From: JAJZQZ01 sp963790415
Lineage (GTDB): Bacteria; Actinomycetota; Thermoleophilia; RBG-16-64-13
Assembly (NCBI GenBank): GCA_963790415.1
Contig: CAWBOK010000001.1
Span: forward strand, 1 to 64,000
Direction: 5' to 3'
DNA length: 64,000 bases
Shown: positions 28,422 to 35,885 of the stretch, in pieces
Position numbering within the stretch: position 1 is the stretch's first letter
Layout of the letters: each line of letters starts with the position of its first letter
The notes under the pieces: model-generated
The model's input: the letters and a program-made list of their open reading frames with translations, nothing else
Told to the model about the DNA's origin: nothing
Database searches by the model: none
Program-made: the position numbers and the translations under genes

Positions 28422-28930
28422 TGGCTTCCTCCATCCTTGTGGCACCAGCATGTGGCAGCGCGCGCCGACGTCTTCTCCGAGAGCGCAGGACCACAGGTAC
28501 TCTAGAATCATATACTGGTACTCCTCTGGTGACCAGGCCGACGCAAGATCTTGAACCGTCATCACCGTCGTCGGCTCATGCTGCCGCGATCCGCCTGAAG
28601 GCGCCATTGCGGTCTGCCGGGTTTGCTCCCCGTCGTCGTGTCGTGGGGCAGTACGTCTACGGCGTCACCCGAAGGGATGGTGGGGCAGCGCGTGCGCTGG
28701 CAGCAAGATGTCGAGGATGGAGGTTCTTCATCGCGTATCACTGTGGCATCCATCCCCAGATGAAGGGGACGGTGGTCGTGCAGTAGCAGGACCTTGTTCC
28801 GCGACGCCGCGCGCACTCGATGCGTCCGCGGTGAGGGTATGCCTGGGGGGCCGACGTCCGCACGATGCCGGCCCCCCGGCCGTTCCCCGTTCCCGGACTA
28901 GCCCGCGGGCCGTCACCACCGGGCACGTTC
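28422..28930. other. Intergenic region with one hairpin
   Basis: About 510 nt without a gene I can support, lying between the DUF6325 start and the end of the SulP-linked unit. Open frames here lack ribosome-binding sites and family motifs. The only clear structure is the hairpin at 28845-28877. The DUF6325 promoter should lie near 28430-28600. Confidence 0.4.
28845..28877. terminator. GC-rich hairpin downstream of the SulP unit
   Basis: GGGGGGCCG (28845-28853) pairs perfectly with CGGCCCCCC (28869-28877) around a 15-nt loop. It lies about 55 nt past the last stop (28931) of the minus-strand SulP/rhodanese-remnant unit, where a terminator is expected. There is no T-tract. Confidence 0.55.
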
Positions 28931-29084
28931 CTAGACTAGCCCTCCCAGCCCATCACCGATCAGCTTGAACCCCAGAACCAGGAACAGGACCATCACGACG
29001 GTGGCGCTGTTTTGGCGGTGACGTAAAGCCCAAGTTCGTCTGCCGGTCCTTGGCGATCGATTCGGCGGGGTGCGGCTGGCTCAT
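28931..29084 (-). pseudogene. Chimeric scar: rhodanese 5' end joined to GAP-family 3' end
   Basis: The ATG at 29084 overlaps the SulP stop (ATGA). The first residues, MSQPHPAESIAKDRQTNLG, parallel the start of the rhodanese at 34739 (VNESHPTESIAEARRTSLG). After a one-base shift the frame continues YVTAK, as in that rhodanese, and then switches into NSATVVMVLFLVLGFKLIG ending at TAG 28931. That tail closely resembles the last helix of the GAP protein at 23.4 kb (NNTAVMAVLFVVFGFVLIG). The middle of both genes is gone, so this is a deletion joint, not a functional gene. Upstream coupling to SulP suggests a rhodanese originally followed the transporter. Confidence 0.7.
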
Positions 29085-30754
29085 GACGTCCTCTTGGTTC
29101 CTTGGTTCCTTGATGCTCTGGTTGCGTCGACGCTAGCGGCCGCGACTGCCGCCCTCACCGTTTCGAAGACGTTCTCCTCGCCGATGGCGTCCAACGTCCC
29201 CGCGCGTCGCAACATGTCGAGTTCCGTCGTATCCGCGTGGGTCAGCAGGAGACGCACTCCCCTGTCCGCCAGTTGTCCGTGGACCTTGGTCAGCATGTCC
29301 GCTCCGTCGAGGTCGATCGCGGGTGTCGACTCGAGGTCGACCACGACCGCGGTGGCATCGCTCGCGGCAAGGAGTTCGAAAAGGCCCGCGCGGAAGGGCG
29401 CCGCGTCGGCGAAGAACAGCGGCCCGTTCACCTCGACGACGAGCACGCCATCAGGGGTCGTTGCATCCGGGTGTGAGTCGGCTTCGACGTAGACCTCGTC
29501 CTCGGCGTCATAGGCCATTCGGCGCAACGGCGATTTGGACGCTCTCGAGATCAGCAGCAGCAGCGACACCACCAAGCCGAAGAAGATCCCGGCCACCACG
29601 CCGACGAAGAACAGACCGATCGCGGTCGCAACGAACACGATGAAGTCGCGTCTGCTCGTAGCCGAGAACCGCGCCGCGACCTTGAAGTGGATCAGTCCCA
29701 GGGCCGCGTCGACGACCACCGCTCCCAGCACGGCCTGCGGCAGGTTCGAGAACATCCCCGCCAGGAACAGGAGTGTCAGGACGGTGAGCCCCGCGACCGT
29801 GAGGCCGGCAAGCTGGGTCTTCTGGCCGGAACTTTCGCTGACGGCCGTCTTGCTCAGGCTGCCGCACCCGGCGAAGCCGCCCACCAGCGATGAACCGACC
29901 CAGGCGGCGCCCTGCGCGATGAGCTCCTGGTCCGGGGAGAAATCCTGCTTGTGCTTCGCCGCGGTGTCTGTGGCGGTGGCGATGGACTCGCTGTAACTCA
30001 CGAGGATGATCGCCAGTGCCCCCACCGCCATCGAGAGCCATTCCGAGATCGAGAAGCCCGTCGGCAGCGCGAGACTCGGCAGCCCGGTCGGGACCTCACC
30101 GACGACAGCGACGCCGTGCGCGGTCAGATCCAGCAACGGGACAGCGAGTATCCCCAAGAACACGGCGATGAACGAACGGGGGAGCTTCGGAGCCGTGAAG
30201 CGCATCACGAGGAGCAGACCGACAGCAACGGTGCCGACCGCCAGCGTGGCCCAGTTGGTGAGATCGAGGTCCTTCAGCACGCCCACGAGCACGTTCCAGT
30301 ACGAACCCTCGGTCTTCTCTATCCCGAGGATCTTGGGCAGCTGGTCGACGATCAGGCCGAACCCGACCGCGAAGATGAAGCCTTCGAGGACCGCCTTGGC
30401 GAGGAAGTTCGAGACCCAGCCCATGCGCAGCACGCCCAGCACGACATACACGACTCCGACGGCCAGCGTGAGCGCGATGACCGTCGACAGGTAGTCGGGG
30501 GAGGTCGATGCCACGTAGAGGGCGGCGACCGGCGCGGTGACCGCCGCCACGGAAGCCGACGGTCCCGTGACGACCTGGTGCGTGGAGGCGAACACCGCAT
30601 AGAGCACCGAGGCGCCGAGGATGGTGTAGAGGCCGTACTGCGCCGGCACGCCGACCACGTTCGCATACGCGAGCGCCTGGGGGACCACGAGCGCCCACAC
30701 GGAGAGGCCGGCGAGAAGGTCGAGCCCGAGCCACGACATCCTGTACTTGGGCAA
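29081..30754 (-). CDS. SulP family anion (sulfate) transporter with STAS domain
   Basis: The protein has the SulP signature near its N-terminus (VWALVVPQALAYANVVGVPAQYGLY), about eleven membrane helices and a C-terminal STAS domain (about residues 440-545; VVVDLESTPAIDLDGADML). SulP proteins import sulfate, bicarbonate or dicarboxylates, usually with H+ or Na+. The conserved sequence extends upstream of the TTG at 30754 (ALVRTVPIIGWLPKYR) back to the DUF2254 stop, yet no ATG, GTG or TTG occurs in that stretch, so the true start is unclear and a small indel is possible. Context with arylsulfatase and rhodaneses favours sulfate as substrate; this is inference. Confidence 0.92.
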   Translation of the reverse strand: MPKYRMSWLGLDLLAGLSVWALVVPQALAYANVVGVPAQYGLYTILGASVLYAVFASTHQVVTGPSASVAAVTAPVAALYVASTSPDYLSTVIALTLAVGVVYVVLGVLRMGWVSNFLAKAVLEGFIFAVGFGLIVDQLPKILGIEKTEGSYWNVLVGVLKDLDLTNWATLAVGTVAVGLLLVMRFTAPKLPRSFIAVFLGILAVPLLDLTAHGVAVVGEVPTGLPSLALPTGFSISEWLSMAVGALAIILVSYSESIATATDTAAKHKQDFSPDQELIAQGAAWVGSSLVGGFAGCGSLSKTAVSESSGQKTQLAGLTVAGLTVLTLLFLAGMFSNLPQAVLGAVVVDAALGLIHFKVAARFSATSRRDFIVFVATAIGLFFVGVVAGIFFGLVVSLLLLISRASKSPLRRMAYDAEDEVYVEADSHPDATTPDGVLVVEVNGPLFFADAAPFRAGLFELLAASDATAVVVDLESTPAIDLDGADMLTKVHGQLADRGVRLLLTHADTTELDMLRRAGTLDAIGEENVFETVRAAVAAASVDATRASRNQGTKRTS

Positions 30755-30817
30755 CCAGCCGATGATCGGGACCGTGCGGACGAGCGCGTTCGGCCTCTTG
30801 CGTGCCGTCGTAGAGTT

Positions 30818-32035
30818 CTAGAAGCGCCCGGCGCCCAGACGGGCCACGAGGGGCGGTTGGCGCTCTTCCGGCACCAGGTCGATGAGGTCGCGCAGCAGCT
30901 TCTCAAGCCGGCGGTGAACCGTCGCGGCGTTCGCGGCTTCGATCAGTTCGTCCATTGCGAGAGCGATATAGTCCTCCCAGGTGGGCAGGACGAACGCCAC
31001 GCGCAACTCATCTCCCTCACCTACGTCGCCCACAGCCAGATCGCGGAAGGCGAGCGTTCGCAACAAGCCCTCGATGGCGTCGATGGACTGCACCGCTGTG
31101 AATGGGTCGTTGATGGCCGGCGACAGCGCCCGCAGGCCAATGTCCGACAGCACGCGAAACGCGAGGCCGAGGTCTTGGTCGAAGGTACGCTCCTGGCCGG
31201 TCTGCAGGGACGTGAGGACGGCATGGGCCAGGGCGCCGGGGTCGCTGCCATACACCCGGGCGACCACGGCTCGTTCCTGGAGCACATCGCCGACCGCGAG
31301 CTGAAAGACGACCGCCCCGTCCAGTGCGCCCACCCGGGTGACGAGGGAGGCCACCTCGACCATCTGGAGCACCGCGGTTTGGCCGGGCCAGCGGACCTCT
31401 TGGTAGGGGCCACTCGGCTGCTCGACCTGGCCACCGCCCGACGCGGTCCCGAACTCATCCGGATACACCCCTTGGATCACACGCTGGCCCTGCCCGCTCA
31501 CCTGTACGAGGATCGACGGCAGACGGATCGCGGCGAGGGCCCGCGTCATGAGCGCACGGAACAAGGCGATCGCGGTCAGCAGCAGGATGGTCGCAGCGAC
31601 GGGTACGAGCCCCGAGGTCTGCGCCGCGTCCCCGACGCTGAACACGGCCGTGAAAGCGAACAGGACAGTTCCCGTAAAGAAGCCGAACACATTCCACACG
31701 AAGCGCGAGCCCTGGAACAGGTTGAGGCGGTGGCCGAACGTGGTTGGACCGAACTCCACCACCAGGAAGAGCAGAGAGAAGGCGATGCCCTGGAGGGCTA
31801 GAAGCCCGGCACCGAGGGCAGCCAGCATCTGAGTCGCTTGGGGTCCAGCCACCGTGAAGACAAAGGAGGTGTGCGGCAGAAGGATGCCGAGGACGATCCC
31901 GGCGATGACGTAGAATAGCTGGGCCACGCCGGCGCGGAGCCGCCGACGGCGCCTGAGCGCCCGCCCGAGACGGCGTACTGGTGGCTGCACGGCCGCTGCG
32001 TCCGCGAGATTAGCAGCCTCGGGTCCCGGCATCAT
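30818..32035 (-). CDS. DUF2254 membrane protein
   Basis: The 405-residue protein has four membrane helices in its first half and a soluble C-terminal half with the DUF2254 signature IGLRALSPAINDPFTAVQSID. The family is predicted to be an integral membrane protein of unknown function, often next to transporters. It sits just upstream of SulP; the two frames nearly abut, consistent with one transcript. Arg-rich stretches near residues 21-34 mark the cytoplasmic N-terminus. Confidence 0.9.
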   Translation of the reverse strand: MMPGPEAANLADAAAVQPPVRRLGRALRRRRRLRAGVAQLFYVIAGIVLGILLPHTSFVFTVAGPQATQMLAALGAGLLALQGIAFSLLFLVVEFGPTTFGHRLNLFQGSRFVWNVFGFFTGTVLFAFTAVFSVGDAAQTSGLVPVAATILLLTAIALFRALMTRALAAIRLPSILVQVSGQGQRVIQGVYPDEFGTASGGGQVEQPSGPYQEVRWPGQTAVLQMVEVASLVTRVGALDGAVVFQLAVGDVLQERAVVARVYGSDPGALAHAVLTSLQTGQERTFDQDLGLAFRVLSDIGLRALSPAINDPFTAVQSIDAIEGLLRTLAFRDLAVGDVGEGDELRVAFVLPTWEDYIALAMDELIEAANAATVHRRLEKLLRDLIDLVPEERQPPLVARLGAGRF

Positions 32036-32132
32036 GGGCCCTCCCTCTCGGGCACGTCCCGGCCAACAAGGCTACGCCCTGTGGTCGGGATACCACGTCA
32101 CTCACTCCGATTGACACGCGTCACCAGAAGAT

Positions 32133-32187
32133 GACGGGGGAGAGGCCTGCGCCCCTCCCCCGTCGAAAGCGCCTCTCAGCGAGAGGC
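32133..32187 (-). terminator. Two tandem hairpins after the DUF6325-like gene
   Basis: GACGGGGGAG (32133-32142) pairs perfectly with CTCCCCCGTC (32155-32164), a 10-bp stem. Beside it GCCTCTC (32171-32177) pairs with GAGAGGC (32181-32187) with a 3-nt loop. They lie 50-105 nt beyond the stop at 32239 on the minus strand and about 100 nt before the DUF2254 start, so they probably separate two transcripts. Confidence 0.6.
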
Positions 32188-32238
32188 CTTGTACACTGGA
32201 TTCCGACTCACCCGGCCCCTGCGCGGCCGCCGGTGGAG

Positions 32239-32733
32239 CTACAGTTCCATGCCGATCTCCGCGCCGATGGCGATGAGGTCGAGGGGATGGATCCACTGGT
32301 CCACTATCGGCAGGCCTCCGGCGCGGACGATGGCGTCCCGCAGAGGGATGGCCCAGCGGTGTTCCAGCACGACGATGCCCGTGGCAACGCCCACCGGCAG
32401 CGCGTCCTCCAGGTACCAGACGTTCTCCTCGTCGAAGAGGGTGCCCGCCTCGGCAGCTTCCGCCCCCAGCTCAGCGCCGACAAGGGCTCCTTCTTCCCCG
32501 GCTGCACCCAAGCCGATGAGGGCACCCGCCACCGCGCCGAACTTCGAGATCTCGTGTTGATCGGTGATCTCGATCTTCTCGACCGTGCCGTCTTCCAGCT
32601 TGCGCACGAAGAGCAGGTCGATGACACGGACCAGATCGTGCTCCATCAGCTTCCTCAGCTCATCGAGGATCTCGCCCTTGAACTCGCCTTGCTCGAAACC
32701 GATGCCGAGGACCTGTACGGGACCCATGGCCAT
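32239..32733 (-). CDS. DUF6325/DUF1269-like protein
   Basis: The 164-residue protein has VQVLGIGFEQGEFKGEILDE, LVRVIDLLFVRK, a central glycine/alanine-rich segment (ALIGLGAAGEEGALVGAELG) and VLEHRWAIPLRDAIVRAGG. This mirrors the DUF6325 protein at 27954-28421 and keeps a glycine-zipper-like middle as in DUF1269. Function is unknown. It is the last gene of a minus-strand group with the SHOCT (32824) and DUF1269 (33290) genes. GGAGGTGACGCC before the ATG is a good ribosome-binding site. Confidence 0.85.
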   Translation of the reverse strand: MAMGPVQVLGIGFEQGEFKGEILDELRKLMEHDLVRVIDLLFVRKLEDGTVEKIEITDQHEISKFGAVAGALIGLGAAGEEGALVGAELGAEAAEAGTLFDEENVWYLEDALPVGVATGIVVLEHRWAIPLRDAIVRAGGLPIVDQWIHPLDLIAIGAEIGMEL

Positions 32734-32823
32734 GGCGTCACCTCCTATGTTGGTTGGTTGCCTCGTACTTTGCGCCGGATCGGCCGCTCCTCTGCCGGAG
32801 CGGCCGCCGGAGCCGTTGCGCAG

Positions 32824-33156
32824 TTACATGCTCTGCAGGATCTTCTGCTTCTCGAGGTCGAACTCGGCCTGAGTGAGGATCCCTTGATCGAGCATCTCCT
32901 TCAACTTGGCGAGCTGGCCGTACTTCTCATCGGCCGAAACGGCGGCGGGGGCAGCCGCGACGGGAGCGGGGGCGTAGGCCGGCGGCGGTGGTGCGTACTG
33001 GGGCTCAGCCTGCTGGTCCTGCAGATCTGCGATGGCCGCGTTCTGGTCGGCTTCCTGCTGGCTGGCCTGCGCGGACTTCTTGCCCATGTGGTGGGCCGCT
33101 GCTGCAGTACCGCCGATAACGGCGGCCGTTCTGAGAGGCCGTCTTCTTCTGCGCAT
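32824..33156 (-). CDS. SHOCT-domain protein with Pro/Ala-rich linker
   Basis: From ATG 33156 (AAAGGA about 9 nt upstream) the 110-residue protein starts with MRRRRRPLRTAAVIGGTAAA, a short basic and hydrophobic N-terminus, followed by a Gln-rich helix and a Pro/Ala/Tyr linker. It ends in a SHOCT motif (YGQLAKLKEMLDQGILTQAE, FDLEKQKIL). The architecture matches small actinobacterial SHOCT proteins of unknown role. It lies between the DUF1269 and DUF6325-like genes, probably in one operon. Confidence 0.85.
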   Translation of the reverse strand: MRRRRRPLRTAAVIGGTAAAAHHMGKKSAQASQQEADQNAAIADLQDQQAEPQYAPPPPAYAPAPVAAAPAAVSADEKYGQLAKLKEMLDQGILTQAEFDLEKQKILQSM

Positions 33157-33289
33157 CGGTGCATCCTTTCTGTGGGTGGTCTCCTGGTCTGACTTCTGCC
33201 GGCTGCGCGACCCGGATAGGGACCGCGCAGCCTCGCACACGCCGTTGCCTCTCGCTCCGTGCGAGAAGCCCAGGCGTTTCGGTAGAGCC

Positions 33290-33778
33290 CTAGGCGGCGC
33301 CGTGCAGTGCGTCCTGGATCTCCTTCTCCTGCTCTTCGGAGAGGGAGGTCTTGATCACCGTGCCGCCGTACTTGGAGAGACCGGCGAGGGCTTTGTCGGT
33401 GGTCATCTGCTCGAGGATCATGAAGAGCGCCGAGGTGCCGGGCTTGATCTGATCCCGGACCTGATCCTGGAACTGCTTGTCGATGCTCGACTTGCCCAGC
33501 TTGCCGAAGAGCGCCCCAAGACCGGCGCCTATGGCCATACCTAGGACGGGCACGAAGAAGAGGATCCCGAAGAAGAACCCCCAGAACATGCCCCAGGTGG
33601 CTCCTCCGCCGACGATGTGCTGGTTGGTGATGGTCTTGTACTTGCCTTCCTCGTCCCGGATGATCGCCGCGATGGCATCGGGCTGGATGACCAGGTCTTT
33701 GGCCAGGCGTCCGGCCTCGTCCATGGCCGCGAGGGCCGTCGTGGTGTCGTCGTAGCCGATTGCGATCAGATCTGCCAT
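33290..33778 (-). CDS. DUF1269 domain protein
   Basis: The 162-residue protein opens with MADLIAIGYDDTTTALAAMD and AGRLAKDLVIQPDAIAAII, has a glycine-rich hydrophobic middle (WGFFFGILFFVPVLGMAIGA, then AGLGALFGKLGKSSID) and ends with IKPGTSALFMILEQMTTDKAL. This is a canonical DUF1269 protein. It resembles the N-terminal domain fused to the arylsulfatase at 26.5-27.0 kb. The GGAGGAAGC before the ATG supports the start. Function is unknown; the family is often stress-induced, but nothing here shows that. Confidence 0.92.
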   Translation of the reverse strand: MADLIAIGYDDTTTALAAMDEAGRLAKDLVIQPDAIAAIIRDEEGKYKTITNQHIVGGGATWGMFWGFFFGILFFVPVLGMAIGAGLGALFGKLGKSSIDKQFQDQVRDQIKPGTSALFMILEQMTTDKALAGLSKYGGTVIKTSLSEEQEKEIQDALHGAA

Positions 33779-33836
33779 GCTTCTTCCTCCTGCGGGCTTG
33801 TACGGTTCTCTCTTCCGTTCCCTTTGGAGCCCAATT

Positions 33837-33917
33837 CTACTCGGGCGACTTCGCCGTCACCAGTCCGATCAGCACGAACGTGTAGAGCACGATCAGAAGA
33901 ATCGACCAGTGTCTATT
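33837..33917 (-). pseudogene. Membrane-helix remnant, possibly of a GAP-family gene
   Basis: A 26-residue open segment reads NRHWSILLIVLYTFVLIGLV then TAKSPE before a TAG, with no start codon. It overlaps the end of the 80-residue gene by a few bases. The FVLIG block recalls the last helix of the GAP protein at 23.4 kb and the scar at 28.9 kb. It may be a third GAP remnant, but the match is very short. Confidence 0.3.
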
Positions 33918-34155
33918 CGATCACGTGTACCGAGAGCACGGTAAGACCGAGACCGAAGAGGGAGTCCAGCACCCCGGCCAGGGCCGCTTGATCCAACGGG
34001 CCGTTCAGAACCGTCACGAGCGCACCCGCCGCCTCAGCGTCATGGGTGAGCTTCATGCCCCCAAAGGCATCAGACCACGTGGTATCGAGCACGCCGACAA
34101 CCCGGATCTCGTAGTCCGTGTGCGCATCGGAAGTCCTGCCGCGTTCGGCGCCCAT
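33913..34155 (-). CDS. Conserved small protein (80 aa), function unknown
   Basis: The ATG at 34155 has GGGAGAGGAACC upstream. The product contains YEIRVVGVLDTTWSDAFGGM, then a Thr/Leu-rich centre and GPLDQAALAGVLDSLFGLG followed by LTVLSVHVIE. This resembles a widespread actinobacterial small protein that has the pattern E-I-R-V-x-G-x-L, W-S and GP-x-DQAALHG. I know no function for it. It is placed just after the rhodanese gene on the same strand. Confidence 0.75.
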   Translation of the reverse strand: MGAERGRTSDAHTDYEIRVVGVLDTTWSDAFGGMKLTHDAEAAGALVTVLNGPLDQAALAGVLDSLFGLGLTVLSVHVIE

Positions 34156-34181
34156 GGTTCCTCTCCCTCTCCGGCCGACAC

Positions 34182-34739
34182 TCAGTCGTGCTCGTTCCCG
34201 GGTTGGAGCGTCCGGCTTTCCCTCTCAGGTAGCTTCATCTGCCCAGGATCGAGCTTGTACGTCCACGGGAGCCCCGAGTTCTTCCAGCCGTTCTTCATCC
34301 TCATGCCGTCGAAGACGCTCTCGGGATCGTCGACCTTGCTCCCCTCCATGCCGTCCAGGATGTTGTAGGCCTTCGTGAATCCGGCCGCCGCGAGCTGGTT
34401 GATGGCCATGGCGGCACGTCCACCGGACCGGCACGAGACGAGGATCGTGTCGTCGGATTTGGCCCATTCCTTCACGGCCGGGACGAAGCCGAGGTTGAGT
34501 CCCCAGGGGAACGCCTTCTTCTCGGGATCCCACTCGTAGGCCAAGAGGGCGAAGGGGATGTTGTGGGCCATCGGGGGGTGACCGGTGAAGACCCACTCCT
34601 CGGGAGTGCGGACGTCGAGGATCTTCACGCCGACGGGGTCGGCCTGCCACATGTCGTACGCTTCCTTAGCGGTGACGTAGAGCCCCAGGCTGGTCCGCCT
34701 CGCCTCGGCGATCGATTCGGTTGGGTGCGACTCGTTCAC
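34182..34739 (-). CDS. Rhodanese-domain sulfurtransferase
   Basis: Start is the GTG at 34739, preceded by AAGGAGAACAC. The 185-residue protein is a single rhodanese domain: YVTAKEAYDMW, VKILDVRTPEEWVFTGHPPM with the usual CH2A-like region, and the active-site loop ILVSCRSGGRAAMAINQLAA with catalytic Cys about 103. A C-terminal extension after DGMEGSKVDDP is unusual in length. Rhodaneses move sulfane sulfur from thiosulfate or persulfides to thiol or cyanide acceptors. It follows a truncated rhodanese and a ferredoxin-nitroreductase in one minus-strand operon. Confidence 0.92.
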   Translation of the reverse strand: MNESHPTESIAEARRTSLGLYVTAKEAYDMWQADPVGVKILDVRTPEEWVFTGHPPMAHNIPFALLAYEWDPEKKAFPWGLNLGFVPAVKEWAKSDDTILVSCRSGGRAAMAINQLAAAGFTKAYNILDGMEGSKVDDPESVFDGMRMKNGWKNSGLPWTYKLDPGQMKLPERESRTLQPGNEHD

Positions 34740-34773
34740 GTGTTCTCCTTGTTCTGAGGGTCTTCGATCGGAC

Positions 34774-34947
34774 TCATCCTCGCGTCGCGCACATGACCAG
34801 GATCGTGTCGTCGGAATCGAACGCCTCCTTCGCCTTGGCGACGAAGTCGGGGCTGAGTTCCCCGGAGCACCCGGGCGGCCCGCCCGGCATGGAAGGACCT
34901 TCCGGGTCGTACCCGCGGACATCGAGGAACTTGACCCCGTCGTTCAC
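34774..34947 (-). pseudogene. Truncated rhodanese (57 aa) ending just after the active-site Cys
   Basis: A GTG at 34947 overlaps the nitroreductase stop (GTGA). The product starts VNDGVKFLDVRGYDPEG and ends DDTILVMCATRG, then TGA. Compared with the full rhodanese downstream it lacks both the N-terminal helix before VKILDVR and everything after the catalytic Cys loop. It could be a decayed copy or a gene cut by an indel at the stop. The start overlap shows it was once translationally coupled to the nitroreductase. Confidence 0.65.
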
Positions 34948-35780
34948 CGCCACGTCACGTCGACCGTCTTTCGCACCGGGATCCGGACGTATCTTTCGGT
35001 CGGATACCCGATAACGAACGTCCCGTACGGCGTGTATCCCTCCGGCAGTCTCATCGCCTCGAGCAGCGGTGGATAGGTCTGGCAGGCGGTGTTGATGATG
35101 CCGGTGAACACGGTTCCCAAACCGAGGGAGGGCGCGGCCAGCTGAATATGGGCTATGGCGATCGTGGCAGAGGAAGTCGCCGTCCGGTCGTCTTTCGGCG
35201 CGTAGGCTTGGATGACACACGGAGCACCCCTGGCAATAGAATCGTGACCGGCTTCCCACGGTCCGACGAACAGGTTCATGTTGGCTTGCTGGTAGAGCGC
35301 CTGGTTCGTCTCCTTGACGGCCTTGATCCAATCCATCGTCAGCACGGCGATTCGGCGAACCTCCGCAGGATCGTTGAACACCATCCAGCGGACTACCTGA
35401 CGGTTCCCTCCGTTCGGCGCCCAACGGGTGATATCCAAGAGCTGTAGGATCTTGTCTTCTTCTACCCGTTTCTTCACGTAGCCGCGGATCGAACGCCTCG
35501 ACACCAAATACTGGCGCACCCGATCCCATTGGGGGATGAGATGAATGTCGATCTCCTCGCAATCCTCCGGACCCATGGAGCGCTGGTGCATGGAGCCGGT
35601 GGGACAGATCGCCACGCAATGGCCACAGTCGATGCAGAGGTCCCACGAGTCGGCGATAGCAACGGGGAAGGGGTTCTTGGTGATCAAGGCCACGGGACAG
35701 GCTCGGACGCATGCGCCGCAACCGATGCAGAGGTCCTCATCCGCCCGAACGATCGTCTTCACGCCCTGAATGTCGTCCAT
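34944..35780 (-). CDS. Ferredoxin-nitroreductase fusion (two 4Fe-4S clusters plus FMN nitroreductase domain)
   Basis: From ATG 35780 two cluster motifs appear: CIGCGACVRACPVAL (residues about 18-32) and CIDCGHCVAICPTGS (about 48-62). A nitroreductase domain follows, with VSRRSIRGYVKKRVEEDKI as the FMN-phosphate region, ITRWAPNGGNRQ, and SLGLGTVFTGIINTACQ. Such proteins pass electrons from internal clusters to FMN to reduce nitro, ene or quinone groups, or act in sulfur or flavin metabolism. It lies between the DszB-like gene and the rhodaneses on the same strand. A role supplying reduced flavin or electrons to a sulfur pathway is possible but inferred. Confidence 0.9.
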   Translation of the reverse strand: MDDIQGVKTIVRADEDLCIGCGACVRACPVALITKNPFPVAIADSWDLCIDCGHCVAICPTGSMHQRSMGPEDCEEIDIHLIPQWDRVRQYLVSRRSIRGYVKKRVEEDKILQLLDITRWAPNGGNRQVVRWMVFNDPAEVRRIAVLTMDWIKAVKETNQALYQQANMNLFVGPWEAGHDSIARGAPCVIQAYAPKDDRTATSSATIAIAHIQLAAPSLGLGTVFTGIINTACQTYPPLLEAMRLPEGYTPYGTFVIGYPTERYVRIPVRKTVDVTWR

Positions 35781-35885
35781 GTTCCCAGCCTTGTCGTCCC
35801 GTGTTGTTGAGCCTCGCGGCGTCGACAACAGGAGGGGAGGGCCGAGATCCTCCCCTCCTGGTCGAACAGTCGGACGCTTCGATAA

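Noticed and set aside
29951..31801. A 616-codon open frame on the plus strand, antisense to SulP and DUF2254
   Set aside because: Its product is rich in Arg, Glu, His and Gln with no domain. Both minus-strand genes under it are clearly conserved, so it is a shadow frame of high-GC DNA.
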